This document shows, one piece after another, positions 27,746-36,145 of a stretch of DNA of 64,000 bases. The translations under genes and the position numbers were made by a program. This DNA comes from an uncultured Bacteroidales bacterium (GTDB lineage: Bacteria > Bacteroidota > Bacteroidia > Bacteroidales > UBA932), in the NCBI GenBank assembly GCA_900546445.1, contig URCV01000001.1, positions 1-64,000 of the forward strand, read 5' to 3'. Position 1 is the stretch's first letter. Each line of letters opens with the position of its first letter. Below the pieces are notes generated by a model. It was not told the DNA's origin, made no database searches, and saw only the letters and a program-made list of their open reading frames with translations.

Positions 27746-29065
27746 ATGTTTGAAAACCTCAGCGAAAAACTTGAGCGCTCGTTAAAGAATCTGAAAGGTG
27801 AAGGCAAAATCACCGAAATTAATATATCCGAAACCCTTAAGGAGGTGCGTAGAGCCCTGCTCGATGCCGACGTAAGCTATAAGGTAGCGAAGGAGTTCTG
27901 TGACAACGTAAAGAAAAAGGCCATAGGCTCCAACGTCCTTACGGCAGTCAAGCCGCAGCAGATGATGGTGAAGATAGTTCACGACGAACTCACCGAATTT
28001 ATGGGAAGCGAATCGTCTTCCATTAACCTAAAGGGCTCGCCTGCAGTGGTTTTGGTAGCCGGTTTGAACGGTTCGGGTAAGACCACTTTCAGTGGCAAGC
28101 TAGCCCTTTACCTGAAGAAAAAGGGTAGCAAGGTGCTTCTCGCGGCCTGCGACACTTTCAGGCCTGCGGCGATAGAGCAGCTCAAGACATTGGCCGAGGG
28201 CATAGGGATAAACGTATTCTCCATCGAAGGCGAGAAGGACCCGGTTAAGGTAGCCAATGCCGCGATAGCTCAGGCGCGCATAGAAGGATATAACGTGGTA
28301 ATCGTGGATACGGCTGGCCGATTGGCAGTGGATGAGGAACTTATGCAGGAAATCCGCACCATGCACCAGGCCGTCAAGCCGAGCGAGACCCTGTTCGTAG
28401 TCGATGCCATGACGGGTCAGGATGCAGTGCTGAGTGCGAAGGCATTTAACGAGGCCATCGATTACGACGGCGTGGTTCTCACGAAGATGGACGGTGACAC
28501 CCGCGGAGGTGCGGCGCTTTCGGTTAAGGCCGTGAGCGGCAAGCCTATAAAGTTCGTGAGCACGGGTGAAAAGATGGAGGCGCTCGACGTATTCTATCCG
28601 TCACGTGTGGCTGACAGAATTCTCGGAATGGGTGACGTGGTGTCTCTCGTGGAGAAGGCTCAGGAGCAGTACGACGAGAAGCAGGCCCGCGAGATGAAGA
28701 AGAAAATCGCGAAGGGTCGCTTTAATTTCAACGACTTCTATGACCAGATTCAGCAGGTTCGCAAGATGGGCGACATCAAGGATCTGGCTGGAATGATTCC
28801 GGGTATGGACAGGGCCATAAAGGACGTGGATATCGATAACGATAAGGCGTTCAAGGGCACAGAGGCCATCATCAAGAGTATGACTCCTTACGAAAGAGAG
28901 CATCCGGAGTGCCTTAACGGTTCTCGCAGACGTCGCATCGCGATGGGTTCGGGTACCACTATCGCCGACGTGAACAAGCTCATCAAGCAGTTCGAGAACT
29001 CCCAGAAGATGATGAAGATGGCGATGGACGGTTCCCTCGCCGCTCGTCTGAAGGGAATGAGATAG
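27746..29065 (+). CDS. ffh: Signal recognition particle protein Ffh
   Basis: A 439-residue SRP54 GTPase that binds signal sequences and the SRP RNA. N domain 1-85, G domain with GLNGSGKT at 106-113, DTAGRLAVDEELM near 190, TKMDGDTRGG near 245, and the Met-rich M domain with GMIPGMDRA and the RNA-binding RRRRIAMGSGT region near 395. Standard length. No SRP RNA gene was seen nearby. Single gene with its own promoter. Confidence 0.96.
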   Translation: MFENLSEKLERSLKNLKGEGKITEINISETLKEVRRALLDADVSYKVAKEFCDNVKKKAIGSNVLTAVKPQQMMVKIVHDELTEFMGSESSSINLKGSPAVVLVAGLNGSGKTTFSGKLALYLKKKGSKVLLAACDTFRPAAIEQLKTLAEGIGINVFSIEGEKDPVKVANAAIAQARIEGYNVVIVDTAGRLAVDEELMQEIRTMHQAVKPSETLFVVDAMTGQDAVLSAKAFNEAIDYDGVVLTKMDGDTRGGAALSVKAVSGKPIKFVSTGEKMEALDVFYPSRVADRILGMGDVVSLVEKAQEQYDEKQAREMKKKIAKGRFNFNDFYDQIQQVRKMGDIKDLAGMIPGMDRAIKDVDIDNDKAFKGTEAIIKSMTPYEREHPECLNGSRRRRIAMGSGTTIADVNKLIKQFENSQKMMKMAMDGSLAARLKGMR

Positions 29066-29066
29066 A

Positions 29067-29969
29067 TTATTTAACTCTCAGATTCATACCGGCTTTTATG
29101 GTATCGGGAGCGAGATCCATTACGGCTCGTTCCTCTCCTGCCATACAGAAGCCGCACTTGTCGCATACGCCGGCAGCCTCGCCTGCGCACACGTCGCTTC
29201 TGGTTCCGTCGGTAAAGATGAAATTACTCATCCAGCACGCCTTCTTGAATTTGAGGTCGCGCATATGGTTAAGTCCCGTTACCGAGTTCATTATAGGATA
29301 GCCCTTTTTCTTATAGGAGATTATCAGGTCTATCACTTCGTTTCTCTTCTGAAGGCTGAGGGCCAGATGCTCCGTACCCTCGAAAGGAGTATGGAAATTC
29401 AGCGAAACCATCTGGAAATAAGGACTATTCTTCACATATTCGATGACCTCGGCCACGTCGTCGACATTAAGAACGTTAATCGCCATATTCGCGCTCAATG
29501 CAGGATGGCCGCAGGCAGCCACGTTCTTTTCGAGTCTTTCGAATGCGCCCTTTCCGCGAACGGCATCGTGATACTCGCCTATTCCGTCCATAGACACCCA
29601 TATACTGTCAGCCGACGAACCGGAAAAGTCTTTCTGGGCATTAGTGGTTATGGTGCAACTAAAAAAGCCTATGGAATGAGCGAGGGTGCACAGGTCGTTG
29701 ACGTTCATCCCCTCATCTTCCCACAGGAAAGGCTCGCCTCCTTCGAAATCGACGAAGCGGGACCCCAGCGAGTAGCAATACTCCAACTCTTTCTTTATCT
29801 GGGCGTAAGTCTTGTTAAGAGGATTCTTATGATTATAGACGGAGCAGTGCTTGCAGCTAAGGTTACACCTGTCCGATATGAAAATTACGCTCTGTAGGGG
29901 CTTTTTTCTTCCGAAAAACTTAGCGCGTGTCCACCACCAAGCGAGATATGTCATCTGAAAAACATTCAT
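29067..29969 (-). CDS. Radical SAM protein with C-terminal Cys cluster
   Basis: A 300-residue radical SAM enzyme. The iron-sulfur motif CNLSCKHC (Cys35, Cys39, Cys42) follows VIFISDR, and FVDFEGGEPFLWED is the SAM-binding GGE motif. A Cys-rich C-terminus (DVCAGEAAGVCDKCGFCMAGE) could bind an auxiliary cluster, as in SPASM or Twitch subfamilies, though the spacing is not standard SPASM. It stands alone, convergent with ffh; no peptide substrate gene is adjacent. The substrate is unknown. Confidence 0.8.
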   Translation of the reverse strand: MNVFQMTYLAWWWTRAKFFGRKKPLQSVIFISDRCNLSCKHCSVYNHKNPLNKTYAQIKKELEYCYSLGSRFVDFEGGEPFLWEDEGMNVNDLCTLAHSIGFFSCTITTNAQKDFSGSSADSIWVSMDGIGEYHDAVRGKGAFERLEKNVAACGHPALSANMAINVLNVDDVAEVIEYVKNSPYFQMVSLNFHTPFEGTEHLALSLQKRNEVIDLIISYKKKGYPIMNSVTGLNHMRDLKFKKACWMSNFIFTDGTRSDVCAGEAAGVCDKCGFCMAGEERAVMDLAPDTIKAGMNLRVK

Positions 29970-30034
29970 CGTAATATGCGTTTGTCTCTGGTCGCGAAGA
30001 TAGCACTTTTTAGTAAAGAGAGCAAAAATAATCT

Positions 30035-30220
30035 TTAGCCCAGCGCGAACCCTATGGTTCCCACATTCGAGTGATTGCCCTGGGAATATTCAGGGACCAA
30101 TTCCACCACCACATAGAGCATAGCCCCGGCGGCGAAAGCCGACCCCAGGGCCGTGCCCAGGAATGGAATCAAAAGAGCTGTAAGAACCGACACGAATATA
30201 GTTAAAAATTCCTGTAATAT
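30035..30220 (-). pseudogene. ZIP metal transporter remnant with internal deletion
   Basis: The frame ending at 30035 reads ALLIPFLGTALGSA, the first membrane helix of bacterial ZIP transporters, directly followed by FAAGAMLYVVVELVPE and HSNVGTIGFALG, which is the C-terminal part of the same family. Intact ZIP proteins have about 170 residues between these parts, and more after GFALG. The 5' side runs into the repeat mosaic near 30230-30310, without a natural start. A dead gene. Confidence 0.75.
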
Positions 30221-30312
30221 GCAACTGGTGCTCCCAGTCAAGAAGGGGAAAGCGCCCACTGAGTTTTCGTCCGGCCAAACAGGCTTCTCACCTTTCTGAT
30301 AACTCTTCATAA

Positions 30313-30450
30313 AATTCACTTTGGCAGCCAATGTGCCACAGAACGCGTATATCGGCACCTCCCTGCCAAGGTGGAGCTAAAAAAGTCTCACTTTGGCAAG
30401 CAATCCTTAATAGAGTGCGCTCTACGCCATCTGCCCTGCCAAAGTGAATT
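30313..30450 (+). repeat. 138-bp palindromic element, copy 2
   Basis: Same orientation as copy 1, same length, about eleven base differences, mostly transitions. Ends AATTCACTTTGGCAG (30313-30327) and CTGCCAAAGTGAATT (30436-30450) are perfect. To its left a fragment of the 51-bp unit (CGTCCGGCCAAACAGGCTTC) joins the ZIP remnant; to its right is the terminator of the PUL operon. Confidence 0.85.
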
Positions 30451-30472
30451 GGCGGAACTCCGCGAGCGAAAC

Positions 30473-30503
30473 AAAAAGCACAGAGCCGAACTCGGCCCTG
30501 TGC
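30473..30503 (-). terminator. Terminator of the PUL operon
   Basis: Arms GCACAGAGCCGA (30478-30489) and TCGGCCCTGTGC (30492-30503), complementary apart from one pair that is G-U in the minus-strand RNA, followed on the minus strand by TTTTTGTTT. It lies 32 bases after the stop of the last gene of the susC operon. Confidence 0.8.
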
Positions 30504-30534
30504 GATTTTACAAATTAGTGTTTACAAAAGAATA

Positions 30535-32961
30535 TTAGTTAGTCCAGATCACAAACGCTCCATAAAATGAACCATCATTATTATATCCGGCCACTCTAGT
30601 AACACTCATACCATCATGAGTCTTAATAGTAACATAAATATCTGAAGTTGAGAAGCCTGCAACATGAGCCGTAACCGCTGTAGCTGAAGGGGTTCTACCT
30701 GCCGCTGCCTTCGCCAATTCTTCGGCTGTAGGTTCTTCAGAACGAATAGCATAAGCCAGAATTTCTTCAGCAATTTCTTGAGTCAATGTAACAGGTTCTC
30801 CATTTAACTTCACATTTCTAATGAACAAGTAATGTCCATTATCGCTAAAGTTAGGGTCCATTCCAAAATACCTGTAATGGTTTTTATCTGCATTAGGGAA
30901 ATCAAAATCATAAGTATATGCACAAGCTGCGCCGCCTTCGCCGGCCTCCTGAGTAAATTCAGTAGTAGCGAGAACTGTATTGTTATGCTTGAGAGTAAGA
31001 GTAATCTTTCGCTCTGCGCTTGTAGCATTAGCCTTGACGTTAAGGGTAACCTCTCCTTTTGCCGCGATGGTGTGACTCTCCACAGCTGAGCTTGTCTCAA
31101 GGGTAAGACCGTAGTCAGCGATAGCCTTAGCCACGTCTGCCTGAGCATTTCCGTCAATCGTAAGAAAAAGCGTAGTCTTTACCACTCCACCATCCTTTGA
31201 AACCTTTTCAGAAGAAGCATTTACAAAGGAAGCGGTAGCATTCAAAGAAGAAGTCTGGGTGATCTTTACGACCTTAGGTTCTGCCGGATAATCATATTCT
31301 CCGTCATTTGCAAATACCAAAGCCACATATGCGACACGAGTCTTTCCGGTCATATTTGCATTCAACGAGAGCCACCATACGCAGTCAGTCATAACCGTAC
31401 CATTATTTGCAAACTCACAAGAAGCCCAATCCACATTAGTCTTACTGTAATCTTTAGCTGCGTGTGCTGTTTCATCCACAACTACGAAATGAGTCTTCGC
31501 ATATACGGTTCCCGCGCCATATTTATCCTGAGAAGTACCATTCAAATCAAGACGGCTATAACCAATGTTCTTTTTAGTAAAGCCCTCACCATCATATAAA
31601 TAGTCGCTTCCAACAGAGCAAGAGCCTATGGTCACCCTATCCTTCGTATCAGCCGATTCCTGTGTAACAGTAATAGTCTTCGTCTTGAACCCATCCAACA
31701 CCTTATAGTTTCCTACGTCAGAGAAAGTGGCCGTAATCTCGGCAGATCTCTGCTCTCCTACATTCTTTTCCACATCGGCATGCCAGTGGCAATAGTCCCC
31801 ACCTTCGAAGTATCTGACGCTAATCCAAGTAGCCGGCTCTCCGGTAGCCTTGTCTATGCAAGTAAAGACAGGCTTGTAGAACGCCGCATTTTCTGCATTT
31901 AATCTATCTGTCCACGGATCCTTTCCATCGGAAGAAACTAATGCCTTCCACCATCCAAGATCCTTGTTCTTAACCTCATCCTTCCCGATTAACAAGCCGT
32001 AAAATTCTCCTATATACTTTATGAAACCTTCCTCTGCCGTTCTCGTCGTGGCCTTATCCAGATTAAGATAAACATTCTTGATAGCATTTTCAGACACGGT
32101 CAATTTCTTATCCATAGCATCGAAGGTGTAAATAGCCTTATCCGTCCTGACTTCATACTTGTACCCATCATATGCTGCGGAGCCGGATGCCGGAATAGGA
32201 AGATAAAGTCCTTTGCTCGTCTCGGCGGACGTAACGCCTTCAAGAGACAGTGGATTAGTCAATTGTACCGTCGTGCTATTTTTAGATGCGTAGTTTTTTT
32301 CACTTACGTTCTTATATGTGCCATTTGCTCTATCGTACTCTACGGTACCTACGATATTTGTTTTCGAAGACAATGTAACGGAGAGTACCTTTTCATCAGA
32401 GTAAGTGGAAGTATAAGGAAGAATGCGGAATATAGAGCCACATATATCCATCTTTACCTTAGGCTCGACACCTTCCTTTACAGGGATTAAAGACAATCCG
32501 CTGTGTAAAAAGAGTCTACGCTTATTCAATTCGCCTGCGTTCTCCTGGGTAAATGAACTATTATCAGCATTCCCTAGTGTGAATTCCACTTCCTTAGGAT
32601 AACCAATTGACGGATGGTTATTAGGAGAAACAAAGGCTACCATTCTATCTTGACTAATCACAGAAGAATGGAACTTAAATGAAGCTACGCTACCATCTTG
32701 CGATATATCGGTTGACTTCAATTGTTCTGACACTACAGGCTCGCCTGCATTGTTATAAAAACACCTCAACTGATCCCCCGCTTCCCAGCGAAGGCCTTCG
32801 CTGTCGGTGAAGGTTCCCTTCAATGTTTCGCCGAGGCTCACTTCGACCTTAATGGTTTGTCCCTCTTCGGGAGCCACAGGCTCGAGGCCTTCCTGCTTGC
32901 AGGACACGGCCAGTGCAGCCATACCCATAGCTGCGACTAATATCGAATTAAACTTTTTCAT
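30535..32961 (-). CDS. Large fimbrillin/BACON-like surface lipoprotein
   Basis: About 808 residues from the chosen ATG at 32961, which gives the lipoprotein signal MKKFNSILVAAMGMAALAVSC. The first third (VEVSLGETLKGTF, RWEAGDQLRCFYNNAGEPV, LKKVYLNLD-type beta strands) resembles fimbrillin-like proteins. Later parts contain segments ending ITVTQES and VKITQTS, typical of tandem BACON/Ig-like domains. A C-terminal domain of about 110 residues has no family I recognise. It ends the PUL operon, just before a terminator, 19 bases after a 55-codon ORF. Role in glycan binding or adhesion is inferred from the context only. Confidence 0.7.
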   Translation of the reverse strand: MKKFNSILVAAMGMAALAVSCKQEGLEPVAPEEGQTIKVEVSLGETLKGTFTDSEGLRWEAGDQLRCFYNNAGEPVVSEQLKSTDISQDGSVASFKFHSSVISQDRMVAFVSPNNHPSIGYPKEVEFTLGNADNSSFTQENAGELNKRRLFLHSGLSLIPVKEGVEPKVKMDICGSIFRILPYTSTYSDEKVLSVTLSSKTNIVGTVEYDRANGTYKNVSEKNYASKNSTTVQLTNPLSLEGVTSAETSKGLYLPIPASGSAAYDGYKYEVRTDKAIYTFDAMDKKLTVSENAIKNVYLNLDKATTRTAEEGFIKYIGEFYGLLIGKDEVKNKDLGWWKALVSSDGKDPWTDRLNAENAAFYKPVFTCIDKATGEPATWISVRYFEGGDYCHWHADVEKNVGEQRSAEITATFSDVGNYKVLDGFKTKTITVTQESADTKDRVTIGSCSVGSDYLYDGEGFTKKNIGYSRLDLNGTSQDKYGAGTVYAKTHFVVVDETAHAAKDYSKTNVDWASCEFANNGTVMTDCVWWLSLNANMTGKTRVAYVALVFANDGEYDYPAEPKVVKITQTSSLNATASFVNASSEKVSKDGGVVKTTLFLTIDGNAQADVAKAIADYGLTLETSSAVESHTIAAKGEVTLNVKANATSAERKITLTLKHNNTVLATTEFTQEAGEGGAACAYTYDFDFPNADKNHYRYFGMDPNFSDNGHYLFIRNVKLNGEPVTLTQEIAEEILAYAIRSEEPTAEELAKAAAGRTPSATAVTAHVAGFSTSDIYVTIKTHDGMSVTRVAGYNNDGSFYGAFVIWTN

Positions 32962-32980
32962 CTTCGTACACATTTTAGGG

Positions 32981-33148
32981 TTATTGCCAAGTATCATCTT
33001 CCTCGATGTCATAGGTAAAGTCACCTACTCCACCCCTTTGATACCAAGCCTTTTGGGTTTCACCGGATGCACACAGTACGGCATCGCAAACCAGGTCTAT
33101 GACCTGAACTTCAGGAGTTACATACCCCTGCATATCTTTCTTTTTCAT
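32981..33148 (-). CDS. Small 55-residue protein in PUL operon
   Basis: ATG at 33148, five bases after the GH128 stop; stop at 32981, 19 bases before the next lipoprotein. It begins MKKKDMQGYVTPEVQVIDL and continues VCDAVLCASGE, ending in an acidic tail EEDDTWQ. The pattern of a basic start, a Pro-Glu-Val core and a Cys/Gly motif resembles short unannotated proteins common beside Bacteroidales surface proteins, but I cannot name a family. There is no signal peptide. Its exact fit between two genes of an operon supports it as real. Confidence 0.65.
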   Translation of the reverse strand: MKKKDMQGYVTPEVQVIDLVCDAVLCASGETQKAWYQRGGVGDFTYDIEEDDTWQ

Positions 33149-33153
33149 TTTAT

Positions 33154-34425
33154 TTAGTTATTAGTTATCCTTATCCAGTTTAAGGCTACCGGAAAAGCCG
33201 TGTTTCCGCCCAATTCGAGCGTGTGTTTTCCTTTAGTCAACTCTATATCTACCAGACGATTACTCCATTCGTTCTGAGTATTCGAAAGGTCCAGAGTTCC
33301 CAGGTTCTTTCCATCCACGATTACCTTCAGGGATGTCTCGAAGTAGGTATTGTACCTGATTTCCAGAGAGTATTTCCCATCCGAAGGAATCTCCACCTGC
33401 CACTGGGCAGAAGCGCCTTTTTTAAGGTCTCTCATCTCCAAAATGCCCTTCGTGTCGGTGCAAGGGGCGAGATGAAGCACTCCGTCGAAACCGCTATAAT
33501 GCTCGGCAGGAATGACTTGGCCTACATTATAATAGAGGCTCTTGTCGAGGGTGGACATATTGACGAAAACCTTCCCGAGGTCGGTCAATCCGAATGGCTT
33601 GCTGCTTGAAAGCAGGGAGTTATGGCACTGAGCGTCACCATTTCCACGCGGAATGAACCAAGCATAGCGCTGAACCTGATCATCGCTTTCGAGAAGGTTA
33701 ATGGCTTCGACCATATAGTTCATCTGAGCTTCGAGGGAGATGTTATTGTTAGCCCAATTACAGAACTCCGTAAGCCAGAGTGGTTTTCCGTACTTTTTGA
33801 ACTTGTCCACGAACTGCTTCATACCCTGGGCCGAACCCATATAGCAGTGCAGTGCGAGACCGCTCACATCGTCGAGATTTACCCCAGGCTGTGCGAAAAA
33901 CTCGTCCAACCACTTCCACGGGTCGTGGTAATCCGCGAGCGTTCCATAATTCATCGCTGGAGCTATAATCTTCATTCCCAGCTCCTTAGCGATTGCTACC
34001 AGCCTTGGCCAATCCTGCGCCGCCTGCGCGGGGGTCATATTGGCCTGGTCAGTAAGATTCGGCTCGTTGTAGGCCAACAAATACTCGCACTTCGGGTGCG
34101 CACGTTTGAACGCACGGAACGTGTCCTCGGACCAATTGGCATTCCAAGCCATAGGGCAAAAGTCCATCCCGTACTTCTCGAACTGCGCGAAGGCAGCATC
34201 GGAAGAGCCCGGGCTCCAATTATATGACCAGCAGATGGCAGGTCCGAGAGCAGGAATGTCGAGGTCCGGCAATTGGCCGAAATTAAAGCTTACGCCACGC
34301 TTGACGCTCTTCGCCTGAAGCGAAGGGTAATCCAGCGCACCGCTGCCGTTCGACGTGTTTTCCTTTTCGCAGGAAAGAGCCATGCAGAGGCCCAGAAAAA
34401 CTGTTATTATGGTCTTGAATTTCAT
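33154..34425 (-). CDS. GH128-type endo-beta-1,3-glucanase lipoprotein
   Basis: A 423-residue exported enzyme. Lipoprotein signal MKFKTIITVFLGLCMALSC, then a TIM-barrel with the GH128 (glycosyl hydrolase catalytic core) pattern: GPAICWSYNWSP, LLAYNEPN with the likely acid/base Glu121, and PLWLTEFCNW with the likely nucleophile Glu220. From about residue 300 a CBM6-like beta-sandwich (ILEMRDLKKGASAQWQVEIP, KHTLELGGNTAFPVALNWI) should bind beta-glucan. One base separates it from the GH16 gene, so they work on the same substrate, most likely laminarin-type or fungal beta-1,3-glucan. Confidence 0.88.
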   Translation of the reverse strand: MKFKTIITVFLGLCMALSCEKENTSNGSGALDYPSLQAKSVKRGVSFNFGQLPDLDIPALGPAICWSYNWSPGSSDAAFAQFEKYGMDFCPMAWNANWSEDTFRAFKRAHPKCEYLLAYNEPNLTDQANMTPAQAAQDWPRLVAIAKELGMKIIAPAMNYGTLADYHDPWKWLDEFFAQPGVNLDDVSGLALHCYMGSAQGMKQFVDKFKKYGKPLWLTEFCNWANNNISLEAQMNYMVEAINLLESDDQVQRYAWFIPRGNGDAQCHNSLLSSSKPFGLTDLGKVFVNMSTLDKSLYYNVGQVIPAEHYSGFDGVLHLAPCTDTKGILEMRDLKKGASAQWQVEIPSDGKYSLEIRYNTYFETSLKVIVDGKNLGTLDLSNTQNEWSNRLVDIELTKGKHTLELGGNTAFPVALNWIRITNN

Positions 34426-34426
34426 A

Positions 34427-35380
34427 TTATTGTCTTTCGTAAACCTTTATATAGTCGACATACATGCTCGCCTGTCCGTTTGCAGGAAGGGCGGTGATGC
34501 CATTAGGGTCGTAAATTCCAGGGAAATTGCCGCCGACTGCGAGATTGAAAAGGATGAAGAAGTCGTGGTGGAAATAGTGTCCCGTGCCCCAATCATCCGA
34601 TACATCGGTAATTCCCATCTCGTAATATGGCTTGGAATTAGGATTCTTGTCCAAGTCGACGTACATTCTCAGGTACTGCTCGTCCCACACCAGCGTAAAG
34701 AGGTGGAATTCGCCGTCTTGGAGGCTATAAGACCATGTGCTGGACTTGGCATAGTTAGGATATGCCATATTTCCGCCGCCCATATCCTTATAGAAACCCC
34801 AGTGGCAAGCGCCGTTGAAGTACTTTTCCTGTGTTCCGGCCTTGATTCCGTCGGAATGACCCATCTCGAGGACGTCTATCTCGCCACAGCGAGGCCAACC
34901 TACGGTCGAGAAGTCATTACCCATCATCCAAAACGCCGGCCAGAGTCCGTTTGCCGTCTTAGGCAGTTTTATGCGGGCATCGAAGCGACCATACTTGAAG
35001 GCTTTCTTCTGACGCGAATTGATGCGTGCGGAAGTAAAGGACCTTCCCCCGTAGTTCTCGCGCTTAGCCGTGATGATAAGGCACTTAGCTCCTGACACAG
35101 GTTCCTTTCCTACAGTGACGTTCTCGCGGCGATAGTACTGGAGTTCGTTGTTACCGAAGCCATTCCCACCTTCCTCGATATTCCACACGGTCTCGTCGAG
35201 AGCGGTTCCTTCGAACTCATCTCCCCACACGAACTTGTAACCCGGAATGGTGTTCGTCTCGTCTGTCGATGGATTGTCCGGAGTATTAGGTTTATCTTCT
35301 TGCCCGCCGGTATCGATAATCGGCTGGCAAGAAGATATTTTCAAAAAAACTAAAAAAGTAAATAAAATCACTTTTTTCAT
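34427..35380 (-). CDS. GH16 laminarinase-type beta-glucanase lipoprotein
   Basis: A 317-residue glycoside hydrolase family 16 enzyme. Signal ending in lipobox ISSC (residues 15-18), a Pro/Asp-rich linker, then the jelly-roll catalytic domain. The active site is GEIDVLE: nucleophile Glu167, Asp169, acid/base Glu172; the intact methionine-containing EIDVLEM form is typical of beta-1,3-glucanases. Other conserved parts are FVWGDEFEGTALDETVWNI and the C-terminal YVDYIKVYERQ. Length is usual. It lies nine bases after the SusE-position lipoprotein and one base before GH128. Confidence 0.93.
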   Translation of the reverse strand: MKKVILFTFLVFLKISSCQPIIDTGGQEDKPNTPDNPSTDETNTIPGYKFVWGDEFEGTALDETVWNIEEGGNGFGNNELQYYRRENVTVGKEPVSGAKCLIITAKRENYGGRSFTSARINSRQKKAFKYGRFDARIKLPKTANGLWPAFWMMGNDFSTVGWPRCGEIDVLEMGHSDGIKAGTQEKYFNGACHWGFYKDMGGGNMAYPNYAKSSTWSYSLQDGEFHLFTLVWDEQYLRMYVDLDKNPNSKPYYEMGITDVSDDWGTGHYFHHDFFILFNLAVGGNFPGIYDPNGITALPANGQASMYVDYIKVYERQ

Positions 35381-35389
35381 ATAAGTTTA

Positions 35390-36124
35390 TTATTTCTTAT
35401 AGTAGAAGATGGCATCGAGATCGAGAGTCGTGCCAGCTACGCCACCGCTAAGAACACTGAAGTAGTTACCCTTGCTTGTAGTGGTGTAGTCGATACCGAA
35501 ATCAGAAATGCTAATCTCGTACTCATTCCATTCGTTAGCCACGAATTTTCCGCTTACAGGAAGGACCTGAGGATAAGGAGTTCCGTTGTCTACGAAGATG
35601 CCGTCACCGAAAGAGAATTTGTATTCTTTTCCGTTCCATCCTACGATACCACACTGAGGAACACCTGCAGCACCCTTGTATGCGAAGTGGAATTTCCAGT
35701 TAGCCATATCAGCTGCATCCTTTACGAATGGGTTTACAGGAGCATTGTCAGCTACGTTGAAACCTGCACCTGACCAGCCTACTGTACCTACTACGAATGA
35801 GATCCATCCCTGAGCCTCGCCGTAGAAGTTAAGTCCTGAGCATACGCCACCGGTATAGGTACCATCCCATACATAAAGGAACTTTGAAGTGTCGTCTACG
35901 CGAAGGTCTAATGTAACCTTCTTCTCGATAGCCTTATAAGACTCTTCATCGAGAGCGATTACAGCATACTCCGATCCCTTGAGGGATTCGTGAAGATTAG
36001 CGTTTTCCTCGCCATCCGGGTCTTTCAAACCACCGTTGTTCTTAGGGTCGTCCTTACCGCAAGAAGAGAAAATACAAGCAGCAGACATTACCACTGCAGA
36101 AAGTTTTAAAAGTGTCTTTTTCAT
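35390..36124 (-). CDS. SusE/F-position surface glycan-binding lipoprotein
   Basis: A 244-residue lipoprotein (MKKTLLKLSAVVMSAACIFSSC, then GKDDPKNNGG linker) directly downstream of susD. The body is predicted all-beta, Trp- and Gly-rich (WDGTYTGGVCSGLNFYG, GWSGAGFNVAD), like surface glycan-binding proteins in this operon position, which hold the polysaccharide near SusCD. Sequence in this group is poorly conserved, so the assignment rests mostly on position and signal. Confidence 0.75.
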   Translation of the reverse strand: MKKTLLKLSAVVMSAACIFSSCGKDDPKNNGGLKDPDGEENANLHESLKGSEYAVIALDEESYKAIEKKVTLDLRVDDTSKFLYVWDGTYTGGVCSGLNFYGEAQGWISFVVGTVGWSGAGFNVADNAPVNPFVKDAADMANWKFHFAYKGAAGVPQCGIVGWNGKEYKFSFGDGIFVDNGTPYPQVLPVSGKFVANEWNEYEISISDFGIDYTTTSKGNYFSVLSGGVAGTTLDLDAIFYYKK

Positions 36125-36145
36125 AATGTGTTATGTTTTAAAAAA

